Shown piece after piece: positions 20,237 to 30,560 of a stretch of 36,563 nucleotides of DNA; within the stretch, counting starts at the first letter, position 1; each line of letters starts with the position of its first letter. The stretch comes from Obelidium mucronatum (Eukaryota; Chytridiomycota; Chytridiomycetes; Chytridiales; Chytriomycetaceae). The position numbers were made by a program, and so were the translations under genes. The stretch covers positions 1 to 36,563 of the forward strand of contig JAIVFH010000268.1 of NCBI GenBank assembly GCA_025765595.1. The letters run 5' to 3'. Under the pieces are notes generated by a model. The model saw nothing but the letters and a program-made list of their open reading frames with translations. It did no database searches and was not told the origin of the DNA.

Positions 20237-21875
20237 ATGAACAAAATGGAAGACGACGACCGCACGGCGATCGACGGCCACGACAGCGACGACGGCGACC
20301 TCAACTTCAACGCCTTCCAGTTTGTCGGCGCAGTCGCCCCGGCCGCGCAGCCTGCGTCGAACCACGACTCGGCGGCAAACACGCCCGCGGACAACAACAG
20401 CAACAACAACAACAACAACAACAACCCGAACCAGCTGATGCACCCGAAGGCACACACTCACAGGCTGGTCATCAGGCAGCAGCCGCTGCACTCGCGCATG
20501 TGCGGCTTTGGCGAGAAGGGTGGGGGGCTTTCTTTCCTGTTCTTTTCTGTTCTTTTCTTTCTTCTTTCTTTCTTTCTTTCTTTCTTTTTGCTGGCTCTAC
20601 CCGCGGCGAGGTGGGTGCGAGGGGTGCTTGGCGTCGTATCCGCTGGTTGCGCTGGTGACGGCACTTTGGTTCAGAACGAGGGAATGGCGAGGGCAAAGAA
20701 AAACAATTTTTGAAATTCACGTGACTTTTTCGGTTTTCGTGACACCCCATGCCCACAACATGGTAGCACAGTTGCTTCCGCCCGTTTCTAACATATGTGT
20801 TTGTTTGTGTTTATTAGTGGATAGAAGGCCTGTTGACCCCCCACCCATCATCCAACTGGAGATTACGTCGTCTGGAAGTCCTGAGGATGTGTATGTAAAT
20901 TCATTTGTGTGTGTTTCTTGTTTTGTTTTCTAACAAAAGATGATATTATAGTGCTTATCTCTACAATCCTTACTACTTCATGTACGCTTCGCTGATTTCT
21001 CTCGACAGTGAAGAGGAAGTCCACATTTTGCATGACGGAAAGACCAGATCAACTACTGGTTCCATTGTCTCTTCCCTCTACCGTCTCAGAGATTTGGACA
21101 ACAAGGATGGAGCCTTTTTCGTTTTCCCTGATTTGAGTGTCAGAATGGAAGGAAGCTATCGATTGAAGGTGAAAAATTGTTGCTGAAATTGCTTTGTCTC
21201 ACTCCTTTTTTTTCTACGTAGTTTTCTCTGTTTGAAATCATTAACACTGAAATGTATTATTGCACATCTATCATCTCCAATCCATTCAGTAAGTATTTCG
21301 CCTTGACGGCATCATTCACCATCTTTCCGTACATACCATCTTATTTGTCAAATAGACGTCTATTCCGCCAAAAAGTTCCCTGGAATGGAAGAATCCACCT
21401 TTTTATCCAAGGCATTTGCGGAGCAAGGGTTAAAGATCCGCATTCGCAAGGAACTTCGTGTTCGTAAAGCTGTCAAGCGTGAATCCGGAGCAAACATGAT
21501 CCAAGTGGGTGATTTCGGGTCCGACCGCAAGAAGAGAGCCAACAAAGACAGTGATGATGAGGATGGCTCCGAAAACGCGTCTGATTCGAATGAACACATC
21601 AACAAGGTTTGCTTCCGCCTTTTGCTTCAACAATTTAGCAAGCAACTAAAAGCCCTTGATTGTCCAGAAAGCTAAACCAGCAGGTCGACAAAATTCGTCT
21701 GGGCCATCTAGTGCCCCTCTTCAAGCAACCTCGTCTTCTTCGCTTCCACAACCGAGACCTGCTCATGGCGCTTCTTTAACTCCGACGCCAGGCCAAGAGC
21801 AGCCGTCAAGTGCAGCTCAAGCCCACCAGCAGCAGCAACAGCAACAACATCAAGCTCAACAGCAGCAGCAGCAGC

Positions 21876-21907
<32 letters not shown>

Positions 21908-21987
21908 GCCCAACAACAACAAGCCCAGCAAGCGCACCAGCAGCAGCAGCACCAACACCACCACCAACAACAGCAGCAGCAGCAGCA

Positions 21988-22020
<33 letters not shown>

Positions 22021-22671
22021 ACAGGCCGCCCACCAACAACAACAGCAACAGCGCCCACCACAAGACGGAAGACCAATGCAGCCATACCCACCGCAGGCTC
22101 AAGCATATGGTCAGCATCCGGGACAGCCAGGTCCGTATGGAGCCCCTGGTCCATATCCAGGCATGCCATATGGTTACCAAGCACGCCCAGAGTACGGAAT
22201 GAGACCGCCAATGATGGGTCCAAACGGACCAATGCCCCCACACACCGTCATGGGTCCTAATGGTCCAGTTCCAGGTTATCCTCCCGCTCCGGGTGCACCA
22301 GCGGTTCCAGGCGGACCTGTTCCTCATGAGTATCCACCACACGGGTTTCCACCTTATGGTTACTATGCACCTTATGGTCACCAGTACCCCCCAAGCCCTT
22401 ACGGTTATCCTCCACAAGGATACTACGGACCGCCACCATCATCTTACCCACCCGGGATTCCACCACGAGGTTACCCTGCGCCAGGAGGACCAATGCCAGG
22501 TTACAATCCAGCCGTACGTCCAGGCTATCCAGCGGATCCAAACGCACCGCCTGCCGGATACTATGGTCCACCTCCTCCTCATATGCAACAACCTCCACCG
22601 CAAGGTCCTCCGTCGCAACAGGGTGGTTTCCCAAACCCAGGAAGCAGACCAACACCACCCCCACAACAACA

Positions 22672-22704
<33 letters not shown>

Positions 22705-23137
22705 CCAACCAGGCCAACCAATGCAACAACAACACGGGTACTATCCAGCACCGTATCCAGGCCAAGGACAACCACCACCAGGATCCGCTCCATACTATGG
22801 CCACCCCGCCGCCCATCAAGGCGGCCCTCCTCCACAGCAAATGCCATCCCCGCAACCACCACACCAACAAGTCACGGATGTTTCTCCTTCCCGTCCCCAC
22901 TTTGAAGGAGCCCCGCCACAGCAGTCGCCATCTGGTGGTGTAGGGTACCCGCAGCAACAGCAGCCGGGGATGCTTCCATCTCTCAACAGCGCGATTGAAC
23001 ATGCGCGGTTGGATGGTAGTCCAGGATTGAGGAATGCGGCAGCGGTTTTGCATGGAGCTCAACATCATCCGTCGCCATTGGGTGGTGGTGGTGCTGTAGA
23101 TGGTGGTTCGGATTCTCCGATAAAGCAGCAAGAATGA
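20237..23137 (+). CDS. Velvet-domain regulator with long Gln/Pro-rich tail
   Basis: Fungal-specific transcription regulator; velvet proteins dimerise and bind DNA through an NF-kB-like fold and govern development and secondary metabolism. Six exons (20237-20519, 20818-20890, 20952-21168, 21222-21288, 21356-21606, 21668-23137) close in phase to 786 aa. The velvet domain covers about residues 75-275: RLVIRQQPLHSRMCGFGEK, DRRPVDPPPIIQLEI, AYLYNPYYFMYASL, DKDGAFF-type FVFPDLSVRMEGSYRLKFSL, and FPGMEESTFLSKAFAEQG followed by IRIRKELRVRK. It resembles VelB/VosA more than VeA. A KKRANK basic patch precedes an acidic DSDDEDGSE run. The last 490 residues are one exon: a polyglutamine block and then Pro/Gly/Tyr/Gln repeats. 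The N-terminus has an Asn run. The first exon is GC-rich. It is divergent from the exchange factor. Confidence 0.95.
20561..20589 (+). repeat. CTTT microsatellite in velvet intron 1
   Basis: Perfect CTTT units inside a longer pyrimidine tract (20529-20589) in the 298-nt first intron. That is several times the usual intron length here. Confidence 0.85.
21826..22048 (+). repeat. CAA/CAG repeat encoding polyglutamine
   Basis: About 220 bp of mixed CAA and CAG codons with occasional Ala and His. They encode the main polyglutamine block of the velvet protein. Confidence 0.95.
22663..22705 (+). repeat. Second CAA/CAG repeat of the velvet gene
   Basis: A run of Gln codons within the Pro/Gly-rich tail, after PTPPP. 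Confidence 0.9.
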
Positions 23138-23795
23138 AAGGGAGATGGTGATGTTTGGGACGCGTGATTCTTTGTTTTGGCTCTTTTTGTTTTGTTTTGT
23201 TTTTTTTTGAAGTTTTTGAAGTTTTTGGAAAATGACTGTATTATAATTATGTCTGCGAAGGAAAAAATAAAGAAAAAGAAATCATTTTTAAAAGAGATTA
23301 AGTCGATGAATATTGATATAAACACATTGCCTGGTGTTCATATAGAATCGCGATTATTCTATACCTACAGGATCAAACTTTCAAATGACTGTCAAAAAAA
23401 AAAAAATGCATGAAATAAAAAATTAATACGTATCGCTGATACGGAAACTTGTGGAATGTTTTGTGCGTGCAGCCATAAGTTTGTATCCAAAAGAAAAATT
23501 ATTGCGTTTCGGTCTCCAAACCAAAAAGTACCACAAAAGTCCGCAACGCAGCAGAGAGAGAAGGCAGACACCGCATAGTACGATATACCTGTACTTTTTG
23601 TATTCCAAAGAAGTTGCCCTTGAGACCGTGCGATGCTGATGAGGTTGTGGATCGAAAAACCTAACATTTTCTCCATCAAGGTTCAGACACCCAACCAACC
23701 AAAAGAACCAGCCCTACGCAACTTGAATATAGTTGAAAGAAGATATTATAGCAGGAGACCAGAAGAATAGATAAGAAAAAAAAAAGTCTTGAAAA
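23138..23795. other. Intergenic region between velvet and the next gene
   Basis: Holds the velvet 3' untranslated region, with AATAAA near 23265, and the promoter of the next gene. I see no gene on either strand that I can support. Confidence 0.5.
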
Positions 23796-24883
23796 ATGGA
23801 TCTCGAAGCGGATATTACAACTTTAGACCCTTCCGAACGTTTAAGTAAGTTCCAAATCATGTTTTTTAAATATGTTGAAGAACCAGAAACAGAGAAAAGG
23901 CAATTATGGACACCCTCATCTGACAACAAAAACTTTTTTCATCCTCGTGTATAACTAAACACAAAATTTAAGATGCCCTGAACAAGGTTTTACACAAGTG
24001 TAACCCCAAACAGCGATCTACGCATACAAGGGAAAAAATTGTTCTGTATTCATCAACAACGAGTAGTTTATCACTCACATTGCAATACAATCAACAAAGT
24101 AACTCCATCGCGTTGACGAATTCAAGTTCCCCATCATCATCATCACTTGTCGCGAACAATAGCATTGATGCTAGTACTACTACCACTGTCCATGAATCCA
24201 CAAGTTTGGCAGCACAACAATCGAATCCAATTACAACACCACCACCTCCCCCAACAACACCCGAAACTACAATCACAGAATCAAGCACAGCCATCCAAAA
24301 GTATTTCACAACCAACACAAAGTCGCCTTGGAAACGCCTCATCTACGCTGTCGCTGGGATCTTGTTTCTCCCTGAATCGCCACATCCGTGGGGTGGATCG
24401 AGAACGAAACCAGGGTATTCAGAGTGTCAAGCAAAGACGGCGCAGGAACTGCTATTGTATTTGTTGACGGGCGCTTATAAGAGCTATTGGGGGTGTCGTG
24501 GGAGTAAAGTCTTGGAAGTGTTGGGGGAGGCTTGTAATGTTGTTGTCGGGCTAGAAACGGGTGGGTACAGAGGCGTTGGTTGGGAGATGGGTTTGGAAGT
24601 TGAAGGTAGGCACAACAACTTGGGTGTTGAGGCTGCGAGCAGAGTGGCGGTTGGAAGGAATCGAAAGGGACAGGACTTGATGGATGAATTGTGTTTGAAG
24701 GGAATGAAAAAGTGTGGCGCGATTGAGTGGTATGGAGCTGTTTATTTGCCTGTGGATGTTCGAAGTTGGTGGAGTGATTTTGGCAGCGGACGCGTGGGGA
24801 ATGTTGGTGAGGAGGAGGATGTGGACCAAGTTCTCTTCACGCCGCGACGAGGAGCGAGAAGAGAGAGCAGAACACTTGGCTAA
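23796..24883 (+). CDS. Unrecognised protein, 319 aa
   Basis: Two exons, 23796-23844 and 23973-24883, join in phase (donor A|GTAAGT, acceptor TTTAAG). The first exon gives MDLEADITTLDPSERL. After the splice, ALNKVLHKCNPKQR is followed by a Ser/Thr-rich stretch and PPPPPTTPETT, about residues 55-120. A compact C-terminal region of about 190 residues follows, with WKRLIYAVAGILFLPESPHP, TAQELLLYLLTGAYKSYWG, KVLEVLGEACNVVVGLETGG, GQDLMDELCLKGMKKCGAIE and WYGAVYLPVDVRSWWSDFG. It is rich in Trp and Gly and looks like a folded domain. I do not recognise it and assign no function. AATAAA motifs follow the stop at about 24893-24904. Confidence 0.75.
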
Positions 24884-24969
24884 TCCCAGCTATATAAATA
24901 AAATAAATATGTAATAATATTAGATAAAAGAAGAGAATTATTTTAACAATAAAAAAAACAACAAAAACA

Positions 24970-26552
24970 ATGACAGAACCTGAAGCAGACAGTACTCTGG
25001 ACAACAAGGACACAAACACAGACTTGAATTCAATGTTTGAAAACGAACCCGAGCAAGTAATTTCAGAGACCAACAACAATAACGATGAAGAAGAAGACGA
25101 TGAGAAAGATGAGCAGCGAATTGAAGCACTCAAGAAACAGCAGCAGCAAAAAGCCGAAGCCGAACTGAAAGAAAAGGAAAAGAGTTTGGCTTCACTGGAC
25201 TCAAGTGCAGCTTTTGTGCCCGGGGCTACAATCTGGGCCAAGGTTAAAGGCTATCCATGGTGGCCTGGACGGGTGAGTTTCAATTCTTTGCGTCTTACAA
25301 CTGCTTATGCTCAAAATAACACTCTTTTCTTTTTGAAATCTGAAAGATTGAAGACGAGCAGAACTTACCAGCCAATATCATCGACATCAAACCGCAGAAA
25401 ACCACTCAGCCGTTTTCGCCGATTCTATTCTTTGGGACGAGAGACTAGTACGTTTCACTTTGTTTTTTATTCTTTGCACTTTCTATCCTGTTGTTGTATG
25501 TTGGGGATGGTGACGGGCTGAGATGTCGGGTGCATGATGTCCAGACAACCGAGTTGCCGAATTCTATAATTACATACCGAACGGGAAGGGAGAAACTCTC
25601 ATCCCTTAGTTAATGCATATTCGTTTATGAGCTTGTATTGAAGAGACGGACGAATATTCACCCTTTCTGACGCTAACGCATTTTTTTTTCACAGTGGTTG
25701 GATCTTTCACGACCAATTGAAACCATACGACGCACACAAGAATGAACTCAGCAACAAAAGTAAACAGGCCAGCTTCTTGAAGGCTGTTCGGGAATCATTG
25801 GACCCCAGCTGTTTAGATTCAACTCGAGCTGCCGCCACTCCAGCTGGACCCAAAAAATCAACTAAACGAAAGAATGAAGACGGCGAACCTGTGGAAGAAA
25901 AGAAAAAGAAAAAGGCAGCAACTGCAGTGGCTGCTTCAAATGGCGAATCGGAGGCAAAGAAAGTAAAGAAGGACCCAGCTCCAAAGGTGAATCTGGATTA
26001 TCACGTGCATATTACTATTCGTTTTCTGCAATCAAATATCTAACATCGGCGCTTTTCTAAAATCCGCTTTTGCGTTCTTCAGAAGCCCGCAGTAGAAATA
26101 AAGAAAGAAGAGCCAAGTAAGTAGACGCCTTTGTTTACTTGATTAAAGTAGATTTTGACACTTTGTTTTGGCATGAACAGAAACGCCCGAAGAGAGACTC
26201 AAGCGACTAAGGAGCAAACTTCAGAACTTTCTACAAAACGAACACGATACAGTGAGAAGCATTTTTGGGATTATTGCTTGCTTCACTCACGATTCAACAC
26301 GTAGGCTGAACACCACGCCAAAGCGGATAAGTACCTAAAGGAAGTCGAAGTATTTGAAGTGACTGTTGATCTATTATTGGTATGGGAAAAGGTTTTCTTC
26401 AACTTTGTTTCCAATCGTTTCTCCTTCAGAACACGAAAATCGGGAAAGTTATGCGCCGCATTTCTGAAATGCCCTTAGAAAACGACACACACAATATCAT
26501 TGGGAGGTCGAAACTGGTTGTCGACAAATGGAAGACTGTTGTGGATGCTTGA
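24970..26552 (+). CDS. PWWP-domain chromatin protein with IBD/TFIIS-N-like C-terminus
   Basis: Probably binds methylated nucleosomes through its PWWP domain and transcription partners through its C-terminus, as LEDGF/HDGF-type proteins do. Seven exons (24970-25272, 25347-25447, 25695-25986, 26083-26116, 26181-26251, 26305-26379, 26430-26552) close in phase to 332 aa. The N-terminal 80 residues are acidic and Gln/Lys-rich. PWWP domain, about residues 84-150: ATIWAKVKGYPWWPGR, PILFFGTRDYGWIFHDQLKP. Aromatic-cage residues are present. A basic linker follows (KKSTKRK, EEKKKKKAA). The C-terminal helical domain, about residues 250-332, has RLKRLRSKLQNFLQ, LLLNTKIGKVMRRISEMP and SKLVVDKWKTVV, as in the integrase-binding/TFIIS N-terminal fold. 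AATAAA lies about 80 bp after the stop. Confidence 0.88.
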
Positions 26553-26767
26553 TGGAATCATCGTCTTTTTGGAGTTAATTTAGTGTGGTTTGTAAACTGG
26601 ACTTGAATCATCAATTCGTTCTATCCAAGAATAAACGATTGAATAAAAAAAGATGCAACTAGTTATGGTGTTGTAACTGATGGAAGATCTGGTGTGGCTT
26701 TTTGGGCGTATCCAAGGAGCAACAAGAGTTTAGCATTGAATGCTACTATGCCGCCCAGTCACCAACC

Positions 26768-26840
26768 GGTTTCTTAGTGTAGTGGTCATCACGTTCCCTT
26801 CACACGGGAGAGGTCACGAGTTCGATCCTCGTAGAAACCA
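26768..26840 (+). tRNA. tRNA-Val(CAC), copy 4
   Basis: 73 nt, anticodon CAC, the same sequence as copies 2 and 3. It lies about 440 bp beyond the 3' end of transporter copy C, on the opposite strand. A short T4 run (about 26852-26855) follows. Confidence 0.97.
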
Positions 26841-26969
26841 GGGAATGACGTATTTTGGATAAGTACCAGGTCAGGGACTGATACCAGTGCGAAAACAGGC
26901 ATCCAATGAGTAACTTCCGTTATTGACATCGCTTTTGAGACTAGCTTTTTTCCAATTTACTGCCTCAGT

Positions 26970-27279
26970 ATATCGGCGAAGGTGGCCAAGCAATGTAGTA
27001 GTCAATATGCACCAGTTGGTGGTATGCATTGTCAATAAACAATTTCGTTTTTAATCATGCCGCCCGCCGTTAATTTATTGAATACAAGAAGATATATCAG
27101 TTTTTCCTGCCCAGTTCCTTCGTGTCTATAATCCCAATCATTACCAAAAGTTATCTGCTAACCACTGCAAAATGACAGTAGCCCCATTAAAAAGTCTTCG
27201 TCAAGAGAATAATTAAATTCAATCTACTGTATTCGTGTGTGCAACAAAACACAACAAAAAAAAAACACAATAAAAATGC
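26970..27279. repeat. Duplicated 3' flank of transporter copy C
   Basis: Moderately diverged copy of 4020-4345, in the same position relative to its transporter gene. See that entry for the shared blocks. Confidence 0.75.
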
Positions 27280-28977
27280 TCAGTGCTTGAAAACAAAGTC
27301 CAGTCTGTCATTTCCTTTCTGCGTCGTAGTAGCATCGTACTCGTCCTTTTCGTCTTGAGATTTCGCGTTCCAGACAGCAGCTCTTTGCTTGTTCAAGCGG
27401 ACGTACAAGAATTTCTGGTTCAGCCAGAGGAGAATGGTGACTGTTGTAAACGTAAAGATGATGTAGTTTCCGACGTGGTAACGTGGAGCATCCCATGGTT
27501 GGTAGATTTGGTTTGCGTAGACTCCATAAATATTGGCAAACGCGATAATCAAACCAGACGCGACCGTACGCTTTCCAAGTGGCGCCGTGTTTTCAGTCAT
27601 CCAAGCAATGTTGAGTGGGTGGACAGATGGAGCCGCCGAAATGACGAGAGTGGAGAAGAATCTGAAGAAGGGCAGGTTGTTAGAATTGCGGTCAGTGAAA
27701 CGCAAGGTTGCAAAACTTACAAGACACCTCTGGAAGAATCGTCAGGCAAGAAGTTGAGAAGAATGAATCCAGTAAGTTGCCACACAAACGCAGCAACACC
27801 ATGGAAACCACGTTCACCAACGCGGTCAGAGTTCCAAGACCACAGAGTCATGGTGATAAAACCAAGCAAGTACCCTGGTGCAGTAAGCGCGTTGGAGATG
27901 TACACGTTGAACCCAAATGAGTTGATGATGGAAGGCAAGTAAGTTCTGAACGGCACACCAGGCGTCAAACCAATGGAAGTCATGACCAAGTGGCCCCAGA
28001 CCTTGTAGTCTTTCAAAGTTTCAATCACATCAGCAAATTGGACACGAGTCTCGTACTTGAGCTTGAGCAAGTCATCACGAATGACTCGAGTAACTGCAAT
28101 TTGGACATCGCGTTCATTCTTGAACCATCCGCTGAAGTTGAGACCACCCTTCGTGTAGTATGCAGACCGTGGGAATGCAAATGCAAAGAGAAGCGAAGTA
28201 AAGATTGTGAGGGAACCTTCCACCAAGAACAGCCAGCGCCAGCCAGCGAAACCAAGTTGACCATCCAATTGGAGCAGTCCGGAAGCCATGATTCCTGATA
28301 CAGCAGAAGCAATAGACTGCACTCCCCAGAACCAGGATAGTCTAGTGGCAAGCTCATTCTTCTTGTAGAATGATCCCTGTTCGAACATTGAATTGTTAAA
28401 CCAAAAGTCTTGTAAGTTATGAAGAAGCTCAAACTTACCAAGTACACAAGCGTGGCTGGAATAACACCTCCCTGAGTGATGGCAATCAAAGTACGAACCA
28501 AGTAGAACTGTCCGGCATCTTGGATGAATGCATGACTAAATGTGACAACCCCCCAAGCAAAGACCAAGAATGGGATGAATCGGTGGGGCCCGAAACGTTT
28601 CCCCAAAATGGAGCCAGTGAAAGCAAAGAGGGAAAATACAACTGAATATAACGATCCAGCGTTGTTGACAACGTCGTTCTTGAAGCCAAGGGACTTTGGC
28701 AAACCAGCTGAAATGGCGTTGGAGATATTGGTACGGCAGATGTTGAGAATAAAGGTTGAGAAGAGAATCCAGGGCATTAAGCGAAGCTAAGTACGGTATG
28801 GATGTCAGGTTGGTAACGCTCAAAAACCTTAAGTAGCTTACTTACATCAACAATGCGTCGCACTCTTGACTCCTCCTCATCAGTGTAATCCAAATCGGCA
28901 ACATATCCTTCTGCTTCAGCGGCAACGAAAACGTTGTCTTTCTTTTGAATGGAAAGGTCTTCTTTCTCTTGGCTCAT
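27280..28977 (-). CDS. MFS anion:cation symporter (Dal5/Tna1-like), copy C, intact
   Basis: Plasma-membrane proton symporter for an organic anion; the family includes allantoate, nicotinate, pantothenate and biotin carriers. Exons 28977-28846, 28786-28439, 28376-27721 and 27661-27280 close in phase to 505 aa, typical of the family. The soluble N-terminus is acidic (MSQEKEDL, VADLDYTDEEESRVRRIVD). TM1-6 follow, with NISNAISAGLPKSLGFKNDV, LGKRFGPHRFIPFLVFAWG between helices, and TLIAITQGGVIPATLVYL. The central loop holds GWFKNERDVQIAVTRVIRDD. TM7-12 follow, with YLPSIINSFGFNVYISNALT, SDRVGERGFH and a KRTVASGLIIAFANIYGVYA helix. The tail is charged (NKQRAAVWNAKSQDEKDEYD). It is the only intact copy in the window and the reference for the frameshifts in A and B. 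The exact substrate is unknown. Confidence 0.92.
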
Positions 28978-29484
28978 GGTTTTGTGATTGAAGAAAGTCT
29001 GGGTAAAAACGTTTCCGTATTTATAGGCTTCTTAATGGGAGAAAGGCGGAATCCGCACGCTGGCAGTTTGAGAATTAGTAAATGTTTCCGTGCTAATTGT
29101 GTAACCCAATTACCAAAGGATTTTTGCATACCCTGTGGTATCAGTTGCAGGGACCTGGAAGTAGAATCTGGATTAGAAACAGCGTCGGTTCTAGGACGCT
29201 CTCTTACCTACTACGTCCTGCAGCCCTGGGCCCCTGATGGAACTTGGTCGAGTTTAATTTCGCACGTGCTATAGACTTATGAAGCCGTGTCATAACAAAT
29301 AAGCCACCTTCGAATCGATTTCCAAGCACATACATCAAAGCACGTGCGAATGGAGACTGCTCCTTCTATGTAGCCTGGAGGTAGAGAACCGGTTTCTGTG
29401 GTGGTCGAATTGTTCAAGTAAGCAGCAAAGCAGGAATAGTGGAGAACAGTTTAAAATAGGCCGAGCAATAGCAAGTCTAGCACG
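28978..29484. other. Divergent intergenic region
   Basis: Between transporter copy C and the hydroxylase gene, which are transcribed away from each other. It contains the TATA box of copy C at 29017-29025. I see no other element I can support. Confidence 0.5.
29017..29025 (-). promoter_or_regulatory. TATA box of transporter copy C
   Basis: Minus-strand TATAAATAC about 40-48 bp upstream of the ATG at 28977. It matches the placement in copies A and B. Confidence 0.6.
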
Positions 29485-30524
29485 ATGTCATCAAGTGAGT
29501 TGCTTTGTTTTCCACTTTTATTCCAACCAACACTGAAACACACGTCATGCTGAACGACAGAATCTTGCATACCGTTGTCGCAGCCAAGCACGGCGATGTT
29601 GAAATGACATCATCAGAGTACGATGACCTCAAGGAGCATCAGACAATGCACGACTTTGACGATTTCAACCCCGATGAAATGGATGAGGAAGTCGCCGAAG
29701 ACATGGATGAAATGGCACTACTGGCAATGATGGATGCACAGGAAGACTCGCTGCTGGTTGCGCAGCGGCTGTTCCGCAGCGGGGCTGTGGTCACTGACGA
29801 GTCTCTGAGAGTCCTCGAACGAAGTCACATCGCTCAGCTGTACGCTAGCGGCTTTGTTGCCATCGACGGACTGCTTGATTTGGGAACTGTTTGCGAGGCG
29901 AGAAGCATTGCGCTTTCCCTGGCTGAAGGCGGCGAAATGACGCCAGCAGCGCTGGTTCGAATGGAGGATGATCCGTTCAGAGACCGCAGTGCACGGGACG
30001 ATGTTATTCTGTGGTGAGTGCTTGCGCAGAAGATGTGACTGAAGCTGATTTGGTGCCAGGCTTCACAGGAACGAATATCCTGCTTCGCATCCGGCGTTGG
30101 ATGTGGTCATGTCTTTGCTGGAAGGGGTTCAGGTGGATTTGGCACAAGCAATCTGCCTCAATGGACCAGTTGAATACCAATTGTCTGTATTTAAAGGAAA
30201 TGGTGGTCGTTATGATAGGCATCGCGATGCATTCCCAGTGGACGATCCTGAAGACACAGATCAAAGGTTTGTCTTTGTTCGAATTGGCGCAACACCTACT
30301 GAAAGACTACGCAACACAATAGAAGAGTTTCCGTTATTGTATATCTTACAGATGACTCTCAATCAAGTCAAGGTGGTGGATTGAAAGTATTTCGACCCAT
30401 CGGCAGTGAACAAACAATTGAAGCGGTTGCTGGACGTGTTGTCGTTTTCTTGAGTGGAGTTGTCGATAATGAAGTTCTTCCCGTATACAATATGCATGCG
30501 TCGGTTTCAGCGTGGATGCGTTAA
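29485..30524 (+). CDS. Prolyl-4-hydroxylase-type 2OG-Fe(II) oxygenase, altered active site
   Basis: Well-supported exons end at 30013, then 30060-30266 and 30323-30524. The start is uncertain. ATG 29485 followed by intron 29495-29616 stays in phase (about 271 aa); ATG 29547 also opens the frame without an intron. The acidic N-terminus has DFDDFNPDEMDEEVAEDM. The oxygenase region has LYASGFVAIDGLLD, YQLSVFKGNGGRYDRHRDAF, VSVIVYLTDD, GGGLKVFRPIG and AGRVVVFLSG. His-x-Asp in DRHRDAF supplies two iron ligands. In the family the distal ligand lies in HEVLPV and 2OG is held by a nearby Arg. Here the motif reads DNEVLPVYNMHASVSAW, so Asn replaces His (codon 30468-30470) and His stands where Arg is usual (30495-30497). 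The enzyme may be inactive or use a shifted ligand. An AATAAA motif overlaps the TAA stop. Confidence 0.85.
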
Positions 30525-30560
30525 ATAAAAGGAGGATGAGTCATACATTTCTTTACTTTT

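Noticed and set aside
21708..23131. Long open frames antisense to the velvet gene and in its other frames
   Set aside because: They are produced by the CAA/CAG and Pro-codon repeats, which lack stops in most frames; they show no family features.
27308..27942. Plus-strand ORFs opposite transporter copies (also near 1558-2573 and 4256-5390)
   Set aside because: They are mirrored in all three copies because the transporter sequence is conserved, not because they are genes.
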